This document shows, in pieces, positions 55,073-62,272 of a DNA stretch of 64,000 nucleotides. The position numbers and the translations under genes were made by a program. The notes under the pieces were generated by a model. That model saw nothing but the letters and a program-made list of their open reading frames with translations, did not search any database and was not told where the DNA came from. Within the stretch, counting starts at the first letter, position 1; the number at the start of each line of letters is the position of its first letter. The stretch is from Owenweeksia sp965229445 (GTDB taxonomy: Bacteria > Bacteroidota > Bacteroidia > Flavobacteriales > Schleiferiaceae): NCBI GenBank assembly GCA_965229445.1, contig OZ245876.1:1984001-2048000 (forward strand), read 5' to 3'.

Positions 55073-57691
55073 ATGGATCTAAATAAATTCACCATAAAAA
55101 GTCAGGAAGCCATTCAAAGAGCTCAGCAGATTGCTATAGACAAGGGTCAGCAAGCTATTGAGAATGGACATCTGTTAAAAGGGATATCGGAAACAGACGA
55201 AAACGTACTACCCTTCATATTAAAAAAGCTTAGCGTTAATTCAGAAGTATTTCTGCTCGCGCTGGATAAGATCCTTGATTCCTATCCAAAGGTAGAGGGA
55301 GGAAGTATTCATTTCTCCAGATACGCTGGTGAAACCATGAACCGTGCAATAAGCCTGCTTAAAGAATGGAAAGACGAATATGTATCCCTCGAACATCTCA
55401 TTCTGGCTATGTTCAAAGGCGGTGACAGCGTTAGTCAGCTTATGAAAGACAATGGTATTACTGAGAAATCACTAAAGGTCAGTATTAATGAATTGAGGAA
55501 AGGACAACGGGTTACCAGTGCCAGTGCAGAAGAGAGTTACAACGCTCTGTCCAAGTATGCTAAACATCTGAATCAGCTGGCAGAGAACAATAAGCTCGAT
55601 CCTGTTATCGGTAGAGATGAAGAAATTCGCAGGCTCTTACAGATACTCTCTCGTCGTACCAAGAATAATCCTATTCTAATCGGAGAACCGGGTGTAGGTA
55701 AAACGGCCATTGCTGAGGGTCTTGCCCATCGTATTATTCAGGGAGACATTCCTGATAATCTGAAAGAAAAGCAGATTTATAGTTTGGATATGGGAGCCCT
55801 CATTGCTGGTGCGAAGTATAAAGGTGAGTTTGAAGAACGCTTAAAATCTGTGGTGCGTGACGTAGTGGAATCTGATGGCAATATCGTCTTATTCATCGAT
55901 GAAATTCACACGTTGGTAGGTGCCGGCGGCGGCGAGGGAGCCATGGATGCGGCCAACATACTCAAACCTGCCCTGGCCAGAGGCGAGTTAAGAGCGATCG
56001 GTGCTACTACTTTGAACGAATATCAAAAGTATTTTGAAAAAGACAAGGCTCTGGAACGTAGGTTCCAGAAGGTAGTTGTAAATGAGCCCGATACAGAATC
56101 TGCCGTGTCGATTTTAAGAGGAATTAAAGAGAAATACGAGACTCACCACAAAGTAAGAATCAAGGATGAGGCAATCCTTTCGTCAGTTGAACTTTCTCAA
56201 CGATACATTACTGATCGTTTCTTGCCCGATAAGGCAATAGACTTAATCGACGAAGCCGCAGCCAAGCTAAGGATGGAAATCAATTCCAAACCAGAAGAAA
56301 TTGATGTGCTGGATCGCAGAATAACGCAACTAGAAATTGAGATTGAAGCCATTAAGCGCGAAGGTGATGCACCCAAACTCAATCATTTGAAGAAAGAATT
56401 GGCAGATCTTACTGAGGAACGCAATAGCATGAATGCCAAGTGGGAAGAGGAAAAGTCGATTGTAGAAGGAATTCAGCAAGCCAAAGAAAGAATTGAACAG
56501 CTAAAATTTGAAGCGGATCAGGCAGAACGATCAGGGGATTTCGGGAAAGTTGCTGAGATACGCTATGGCAAGATTAAGGAAGCAGAAGAACAGCTCAGAG
56601 AACACGAAGAGAAGATAGATGAGATGCAACGAGGCAAAGCCTTGATTAAAGAGGAAGTTGATGCTGAAGACGTTGCCGATGTGGTAAGCCGATGGACCGG
56701 TATTCCGGTTTCCAAAATGCTGGAAAGCGAAAGAGAGAAACTGCTCAAGCTGGAAGATGAGCTCCACAAGCGGGTAATCGGACAGGAGGAGGCCATTACC
56801 GCGGTTTCTGATGCCGTACGTCGAAGTCGGGCCGGCCTGCAGGATGAAAGCAAGCCCATTGGATCTTTTATCTTTTTTGGCACCACTGGAGTAGGTAAAA
56901 CCGAGTTGGCAAAGGCCCTGGCGGATTATCTCTTTAATGATGAGAATATGATAACCCGAATTGATATGAGTGAATATCAGGAACGCCATAGTGTGAGCAG
57001 GTTGGTTGGAGCACCTCCCGGATACGTGGGCTATGACGAGGGTGGTCAATTGACTGAGGCCGTGCGCCGCAAACCGTATTCGGTAGTGCTGCTCGACGAG
57101 ATTGAAAAAGCCCATCCAGATACCTTCAATATTCTATTGCAAGTTCTGGATGAAGGAAGGCTTACCGATAATAAAGGCAGAGTAGCCAACTTTAGGAATT
57201 CCATCATCATCATGACTTCAAATATGGGATCCCATCTTATACAGGAGAAGTATGAGGGTTTAACGGATGATAACAGATTTACGGTTTATGAGGACACACG
57301 TGAAGCAGTCATTCAGTTATTGCGCAAAACGATAAGACCTGAGTTTTTGAACAGGATTGACGAGATGATCATGTTCCAACCCTTGTCACGAAGGGATGTA
57401 CAAAAGATTGTACGGCTTCAGATAAAGTTGGTGCAAACAATGTTGCGGAAACAACATATTGAAATTGATGCTACGGATAAGGCGATAGAATATCTATCTG
57501 CTGCAGGATTTGATCCACAGTTTGGTGCCAGACCAATAAAACGACTCATCCAGAAACGCGTGATGAATAAACTGTCGAAGGATATCTTAGCTGGCACAGT
57601 CAGTAAGGACTCCATTATATTGATTGATATTGAAAATGATCAATTGATCTTCAGGAATGAGGCTGCGGAGTTACCGGAAATGAAGTCTTAA
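55073..57691 (+). CDS. clpB: ATP-dependent disaggregase ClpB
   Basis: An 872-residue Hsp100 chaperone that dissolves protein aggregates with DnaK. An N-terminal repeat domain (1-150) precedes the first AAA+ module with Walker A GEPGVGKT (204-211) and FIDEIHTLVGAGGGEGAMDA. The coiled-coil middle domain lies at about 410-530, and the second AAA+ module has Walker A GTTGVGKT (about 603-610) and VLLDEIEKAHPD. There is no ClpP-binding IGL/F loop, as expected for ClpB rather than ClpA/C. Full length. A TACAATTTG near 55020 is a loose promoter candidate; no CIRCE element was seen. Confidence 0.97.
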   Translation: MDLNKFTIKSQEAIQRAQQIAIDKGQQAIENGHLLKGISETDENVLPFILKKLSVNSEVFLLALDKILDSYPKVEGGSIHFSRYAGETMNRAISLLKEWKDEYVSLEHLILAMFKGGDSVSQLMKDNGITEKSLKVSINELRKGQRVTSASAEESYNALSKYAKHLNQLAENNKLDPVIGRDEEIRRLLQILSRRTKNNPILIGEPGVGKTAIAEGLAHRIIQGDIPDNLKEKQIYSLDMGALIAGAKYKGEFEERLKSVVRDVVESDGNIVLFIDEIHTLVGAGGGEGAMDAANILKPALARGELRAIGATTLNEYQKYFEKDKALERRFQKVVVNEPDTESAVSILRGIKEKYETHHKVRIKDEAILSSVELSQRYITDRFLPDKAIDLIDEAAAKLRMEINSKPEEIDVLDRRITQLEIEIEAIKREGDAPKLNHLKKELADLTEERNSMNAKWEEEKSIVEGIQQAKERIEQLKFEADQAERSGDFGKVAEIRYGKIKEAEEQLREHEEKIDEMQRGKALIKEEVDAEDVADVVSRWTGIPVSKMLESEREKLLKLEDELHKRVIGQEEAITAVSDAVRRSRAGLQDESKPIGSFIFFGTTGVGKTELAKALADYLFNDENMITRIDMSEYQERHSVSRLVGAPPGYVGYDEGGQLTEAVRRKPYSVVLLDEIEKAHPDTFNILLQVLDEGRLTDNKGRVANFRNSIIIMTSNMGSHLIQEKYEGLTDDNRFTVYEDTREAVIQLLRKTIRPEFLNRIDEMIMFQPLSRRDVQKIVRLQIKLVQTMLRKQHIEIDATDKAIEYLSAAGFDPQFGARPIKRLIQKRVMNKLSKDILAGTVSKDSIILIDIENDQLIFRNEAAELPEMKS

Positions 57692-57705
57692 GATTGCCGG
57701 GATAC

Positions 57706-57764
57706 AACCTCAAAGGTTTATTAAACCTTTGAGGTTTTGCCCGGGGACAGCACCCGCTGTCCCC
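57706..57764. repeat. Double-hairpin dispersed element downstream of clpB
   Basis: AACCTCAAAGGTTTA-T-TAAACCTTTGAGGTT (57706-57736) is a perfect hairpin. It is followed by TTGCCC and GGGGACAGC-ACCC-GCTGTCCCC (57743-57764). Same plan as 42803-42861, with paired changes in the second stem. It probably also terminates clpB transcription, beginning 15 bp after the stop. Confidence 0.8.
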
Positions 57765-57847
57765 AATCTCAAATTAAGCATTTGAAACCGGATAGCCGTA
57801 TATTAAACGTTTAACAACGGCTATTTATCAATTCCACTATTTCAGGC

Positions 57848-58330
57848 CTACAAATTGGCCTCTATAGCACTATCCAGAACATCATTCATCTCTTCAGAAT
57901 AACCAATGGCTGAATACAATACTTCCCTATTCTCCCCTAGCAAGTAAAAAGTAGGATAAGCAACAACCTGAAATTCCTTAACCAACTCACGAGGGATGAA
58001 AATGAATGGATATGAAATCGGATTGTAATCCAAAAAATTAGGCATCCTTGCTAAATCCTTTTTATTGTTATTCAACGGATTAAGCCCTACCACCGCAATA
58101 TCCTCTTCTGAGTATCTTTTACTGATTTCATTTAAATGAGATATAGCTTTTATACAAGGCATACATTCCATATACCAAAGGGTTGCCATAAACAGCCCTG
58201 AGTTAAAATTTTCCAAACGGAGAGTAGGGTGTATAATGTTAGATCACCCTTTGAACGCAGGGAAAAAGATTGGCCGGCAACGCTTGTATTTCCAGACAAG
58301 CGGAATATTGTATATCCTCAAGAAAAACCT
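57848..58330 (-). pseudogene. Decayed TlpA/thioredoxin-like gene
   Basis: The frame 57848-58243 holds the second half of a TlpA-like redoxin: LRLENFNSGLFMATLWYMECMPCIKAISHLNEI with the active-site C-M-P-C, then FQVVAYPTFYLLGENREVLYS. It has no ATG (only TTG 58216, inside the domain) and no signal peptide. A different frame just upstream reads GQSFSLRSKGDLTLYT, which suits the missing preceding strand, so I infer a frameshift near 58230; stop codons interrupt further upstream. A short TTG-started product is possible, but a working exported redoxin is unlikely. The stretch 58331-58650 has scattered coding-like frames (for example one ending NELVVDQRKIN on the minus strand, about 58415-58530) but no gene I can support. 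Confidence 0.6.
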
Positions 58331-58652
58331 AATTTTTCGGCTTCTAGAAACTAAACATCTTAACAGTTACTGGTCTATTTTAAGCTTGATTACCCAGATT
58401 ATTCTACGTAGAAATTATCTAATTTATTTTTCTCTGATCAACCACCAACTCATTTTGAGCTTTGTAGTACCGAATAGTGCTCTCACCTATCAGCCTCATC
58501 ATTCCGCCTAATAACTTTCTGCAGGAAGCCACGTCTTAGCTAATTATCTTCTTTCAACTAAAGCTGAGGGCTGGGCAGATAAAGAGCTGAAAATGCACTG
58601 TTTAGATAGATGTTGGCATTGATTTTAAGCCATTGTTGGTGCCAGTATTTTC

Positions 58653-58985
58653 TTATTCCAACTCAGCTAATTGCTCTGCCAGTTGGCTCAATTCGTTTTC
58701 AATGATATCCCAAATAATTTCATAATCTGCTCCGAAATATTCGTGAATTAGTCTATTACGATAACCTCTTAATTGTTTCCAGAGAATTTGTGGGTTAAGA
58801 GATTGAAAGTCTGGCTCAATTCTAGTAGATGCTTCTCCTAGAATCTCAAAGTTTCTTATGACTGCATCAATTGTTTTCTGATCATTGACGAAGTCATTAA
58901 ACTCAAGATTGTGAGTGTAAGATTGAATGCGCGAGGTTGCATCCAGCATGTCCAAGATTAAAAGGCTATTGTCTCTTTTAGACAT
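58653..58985 (-). CDS. hepT: HepT-like HEPN ribonuclease toxin (DUF86)
   Basis: A 110-residue all-helical HEPN protein. The catalytic RX4HXY motif is R76-N-R-L-I-H81-E-Y83, intact. It belongs to the HepT half of the MntA/HepT (type VII) toxin-antitoxin systems, in which MntA blocks the toxin by adding AMP to the tyrosine of this motif. The start overlaps the MntA gene by 8 bp, antitoxin first, the usual order for this system. Target RNA unknown. Placed among decayed genes, which fits acquisition by transfer. Confidence 0.92.
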   Translation of the reverse strand: MSKRDNSLLILDMLDATSRIQSYTHNLEFNDFVNDQKTIDAVIRNFEILGEASTRIEPDFQSLNPQILWKQLRGYRNRLIHEYFGADYEIIWDIIENELSQLAEQLAELE

Positions 58986-59268
58986 AAATTAGCTCGGATT
59001 CTATTGACTTCATGTATCGTGGTTTAACGCCCTTCCTGGAAACAAGATCTACCTTAATTCCAAGGGAGCTTTCCAATTCTTCTGCTAGATCGATGAATCT
59101 TGAGCCAACCCTACCATCAAGCTCTACTAAAAGATCAATATCACTTGCCTCGGATTGTTCAGCCCGAGCATAAGAACCAAACAAAGCTAGAGAGGCTATT
59201 GGATAACGACATACCAGGCTTTTCTTGAGCTTTTTGAGCTTGCTTAATATTTCTTCCCTTGAAGACAT
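58978..59268 (-). CDS. mntA: MntA-like nucleotidyltransferase antitoxin
   Basis: A 96-residue minimal nucleotidyltransferase. It carries the GSX10DXD signature G31-S-Y-A-R...S-D43-I-D45 and a third acidic residue in KVDLVSR. It is the AMP-transferring antitoxin of the adjacent HepT toxin. The promoter TATCTTTG begins only 5 bp upstream of its ATG, so the transcript may have almost no leader. The two genes form a compact operon. Confidence 0.92.
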   Translation of the reverse strand: MSSREEILSKLKKLKKSLVCRYPIASLALFGSYARAEQSEASDIDLLVELDGRVGSRFIDLAEELESSLGIKVDLVSRKGVKPRYMKSIESELIYV

Positions 59269-59272
59269 ATCA

Positions 59273-59306
59273 CAAAGATAGAGTTTGAGATTTTTATTGG
59301 CTCCAA
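59273..59306 (-). promoter_or_regulatory. Promoter of mntA-hepT
   Basis: On the minus strand TTG (59306-59304) and TATCTTTG (59280-59273) stand 26 bp apart, matching the Bacteroidota -33 / -7 (TAnnTTTG) pattern. The ATG is 4 bp after the -7 box. Confidence 0.65.
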
Positions 59307-59436
59307 CTACCCACTAAACACACTATACATCCTATTAAAACCAAATTCTAAACTTTGGTAGTATTGAGAAACTTGGTCAAAATGCTATGTATACAAACTA
59401 GCCTAAACAATACTTGATTATAAGGATAAGATTTGG

Positions 59437-60315
59437 CTAAGCTCTATCAGTTCGCAGAAGCACTGCATTTTGGGTTCCAGAAAATGATGAGATGATCTTA
59501 TACTCAAAATCAAAGCGACTTAATACACTTCGCATTTTGGTTTCCGAATAGAAAGAGGAACCATATTCAGTGGTGGCGGTAAGTCTGTCGGTTACCCAGG
59601 ATAATCCAGCGTCCTCAGATTGAGTAATAAATTTATAGTCTTCTTTATCCCGTGCCGGCAATGGATTATATGTAAAAAACAATACCGCATCCTTAGTCAT
59701 GGCTCCGGTCAATACTTCCAGCCAGGAAGTAAATGCATTTTCCGGCAAATGTGAGAAAACAGAAATAGCTATTATCAAGTCAAAATTTATAGCTCTAAAA
59801 CTTTTTGGATTCTCGGTGTGATTTATAGTGTTAAAACCAAACTGTTTCTTCTGAAAGCGCATAGCTCCCGCTTTTACATCTGACACGTAGATCTCAGCCT
59901 TGGGAAAGAAAAAGGGCATAAATCTGGAGCCACGACCATATCCCGATCCAAAATCAAGCACGGAATAATACTGGGATTCATCCTTTAATAAGTCTACAAT
60001 ACCCTTCAGCGACGACAATCCCACATTATAATAATGAAACAATGCTTCCGCAGGATTAGCAGGTAATTTGGCCAGATGATGCTGAAACATAAGATCATTC
60101 TTATGAATTGCCGGATCGAAATCTCTAATGCCATACAACTCCAGAGCTCTTTGCATAGATAGGTGAAGTGATTGATCATCCGGTATGATCACCTCTGGAA
60201 TAGCAACCTGAGCTAAAGACTGCGTGAATCGCAATCCATCTTTGAGTTGATGATCTAAAGCTGTCACGCCGAGTTTGTCGCGCAGATACCGCCCTATAGA
60301 AGCTTTTAAACTCAT
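59437..60315 (-). CDS. SAM-dependent methyltransferase
   Basis: A 292-residue class I methyltransferase. Motif I is YSVLDFGSGYGRGSRF (about 130-145), the acidic end of strand 2 is AEIYVSDVKAGA, and FDLIIAISVFSHLPENAFTSWL is the strand 4/5 region of Methyltransf_11/12-type enzymes. The N-terminal ~110 residues are unassigned. It starts 4 bp after the DUF2279 gene and is the last gene of the leftward operon. The acceptor is unknown; envelope-related neighbours hint at a glycan or lipid. Confidence 0.82.
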   Translation of the reverse strand: MSLKASIGRYLRDKLGVTALDHQLKDGLRFTQSLAQVAIPEVIIPDDQSLHLSMQRALELYGIRDFDPAIHKNDLMFQHHLAKLPANPAEALFHYYNVGLSSLKGIVDLLKDESQYYSVLDFGSGYGRGSRFMPFFFPKAEIYVSDVKAGAMRFQKKQFGFNTINHTENPKSFRAINFDLIIAISVFSHLPENAFTSWLEVLTGAMTKDAVLFFTYNPLPARDKEDYKFITQSEDAGLSWVTDRLTATTEYGSSFYSETKMRSVLSRFDFEYKIISSFSGTQNAVLLRTDRA

Positions 60316-60318
60316 GCT

Positions 60319-61233
60319 CTAAAAATACAAGGGATAAAACCGTAATGCGCCATCCTGATTGATTTCCAGCGTAGGCATCGGAAATTTTAGGTAATTGATT
60401 ACATGTAAGGCGGTTCTTAAAAACCCGCTTTTTACTTTCAACTTGCGCAAGTCCATATCGGGAGAGAAGTAAAATTGACTCTGATGCTTTAACTTACTTT
60501 GATGATAAACAGCAGGGTCATATTGAGCAGCAATCATCCCATCAGCTCCATATCCCGCGGCCATATTTAACCAGCTAGGCCATTTTTCCCAGCCGGTTAA
60601 ACTCTGAATGTTGAAGGACAGCCAATAGGTATGTCCATTGTAATCTTTCAGCAGACTTTGATATTGATTCCTGCCAAGAAGATCAGGATTGTAGGCCGGA
60701 TAATCCGTGGCATGGTAAGACCATTTCATAGTGATTCGCTGCTCTTTCCACGCAAACTCCTGACCAATTAATAAGCTGGTGCCCAATACATTGGCAGCCA
60801 TATCGCTCCAAGAAAATCCCCACTCCTCAGCATGAGCATCAAAGAGTTCTACGCCTGTTAAAAATACCAAGCCCAAGGTACCTCCGGCCCAAATGGCCGT
60901 ATTTCTAGATGTTCCAGACCATAACATGAGGTTTAAGCCAATATCACCCACCATATAGGCCGTCATCAAATGCCCTACTTTGTCCATACCTTGCCAATTA
61001 CCAGCATCATTAAAGGTGTGAAATCCCGAGCTACCCTCTTCAGAATACCACAATGACCCCAGTGCTGCGTAAGTACCAGCCATCAACACGCCTTCACTAA
61101 TTAAAACAGCATTAATTCTGTTCTTGTTAAGAGTATCCGATTTGGTCCAAAAAGTCGATTGCTCAGAAATTTGTCCGTCAAGCAGGCTATGGAAGAGGAA
61201 GATAAGCGTCAATATAAAATGGTTGCAACTCAT
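60319..61233 (-). CDS. DUF2279 family envelope protein
   Basis: About 304 residues from ATG 61233, 1 nt after the mltG stop; in-frame starts further upstream overlap mltG and spoil the signal sequence (MSCNHFILTLIFLFHSLLDG). The core (WQGMDKVGHLMTAYMVGDIG, then DAHAEEWGFSWSDMAANVLG) is the DUF2279 signature, with conserved H and D/E residues and short hydrophobic helices. It recurs in Bacteroidota as a predicted outer-membrane-associated protein of unknown function. Position between mltG and a methyltransferase suggests a cell-wall or envelope job. Confidence 0.8.
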   Translation of the reverse strand: MSCNHFILTLIFLFHSLLDGQISEQSTFWTKSDTLNKNRINAVLISEGVLMAGTYAALGSLWYSEEGSSGFHTFNDAGNWQGMDKVGHLMTAYMVGDIGLNLMLWSGTSRNTAIWAGGTLGLVFLTGVELFDAHAEEWGFSWSDMAANVLGTSLLIGQEFAWKEQRITMKWSYHATDYPAYNPDLLGRNQYQSLLKDYNGHTYWLSFNIQSLTGWEKWPSWLNMAAGYGADGMIAAQYDPAVYHQSKLKHQSQFYFSPDMDLRKLKVKSGFLRTALHVINYLKFPMPTLEINQDGALRFYPLYF

Positions 61234-61234
61234 G

Positions 61235-62272
61235 CTACAGGCCATTTCGGTTAGCCCAGTTCTGATACTTGCGGGCATTTATGTTATGCTGACGCAAATT
61301 GGTGGCAAAGTTGTGATAACCAGGACGTGATGGATCTGCAGCCATGAAAATAAAGGAATGATTTTCATGATTGAGCACCGCATCTATGGCGGTAAGCTCA
61401 GGAATTCTAATTGGTCCGGGTGGTAAGCCTGCGTATTTGTAGGTATTAAACTTAGAATCGTAAGTAAGATGCCTGTTTAGCACTCTCTTAATCTGAACCT
61501 GTGGTTGATCAAGCTTAATCGCATAGATCACGGTAGGGTCGGATTGCAAGCGCATATTTTTCTTCAGTCGATTGAGATACAAGCCCGCCACTCTCGGCTG
61601 CTCATCTTTCTTAACCGTTTCGCTTTCAACAATGGAGGCCAATGTTACCACCTCTATGGGCGTTAAGCCTAATTCCGCTGCCTTCAATCTTCTTTCTTCT
61701 GTCCAAAACTCATCAAATTCTCTCCTCATCCTTTTTAAAAAGGCCGCAGGCGACGTATTCCACCAAACTTCATAAGTATTGGGCAAAAAGTAAGCGGTTA
61801 AAGTATAGGGATCTACCCCAAATGCTGAGAGCGATTCTTCAGACTTAAACAAGTTGAGAAATGACAAACTATCGGGCTCAAGTTTATCGCCCAAAACTCC
61901 AGCTAGTTGGTAGATCCCAGAAATATTATTTAGCGTTACATGCAAGGCTTGTTGATCCCCTGCTCGTAATTGATTAACCAACTCATTATTAGTCATATGG
62001 CCTCTTAATTCATATCGACCGGCTTTAACCAATTCTGGGTAATTCTTCTTATCAGCAACCCACCTGAATGTCTTTAGGTTCTTTACAATGTCTCCTGAAT
62101 TTAGGGAATCAACCACCTCTTCAAAAGTGGCCCCGGTTGGAATAAAAAGCACACGGGTTTCATTGCGTTTCATATTGGTATTCACCGCTAAAACCCGTTT
62201 CCAGTATAGATATCCCACCGTCAATCCTGCCAGAAGAATAGCCACCGCTCCAAAACCAAGAATCTTTCTCAA
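61235..62272 (-). CDS. mltG: Endolytic transglycosylase MltG
   Basis: A 345-residue inner-membrane enzyme with a membrane anchor at about 4-24 (YceG family). A LysM-like subdomain is followed by the catalytic region with glutamate 216 in LASIVESETVKKDEQ, then RLQSDPTVIYA and KYAGLPPGPI. It cuts nascent glycan strands and so sets their length, working with class A PBPs such as PBP1C elsewhere in this window. It overlaps the upstream cytochrome/TPR gene by 4 bp (ATGA). Confidence 0.95.
   Translation of the reverse strand: MRKILGFGAVAILLAGLTVGYLYWKRVLAVNTNMKRNETRVLFIPTGATFEEVVDSLNSGDIVKNLKTFRWVADKKNYPELVKAGRYELRGHMTNNELVNQLRAGDQQALHVTLNNISGIYQLAGVLGDKLEPDSLSFLNLFKSEESLSAFGVDPYTLTAYFLPNTYEVWWNTSPAAFLKRMRREFDEFWTEERRLKAAELGLTPIEVVTLASIVESETVKKDEQPRVAGLYLNRLKKNMRLQSDPTVIYAIKLDQPQVQIKRVLNRHLTYDSKFNTYKYAGLPPGPIRIPELTAIDAVLNHENHSFIFMAADPSRPGYHNFATNLRQHNINARKYQNWANRNGL

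Noticed and set aside
58236..58511. Plus-strand 91-codon ORF
   Set aside because: No family or signal. The minus strand of the same stretch carries redoxin-like text, so this is more likely a shadow of a decayed gene.
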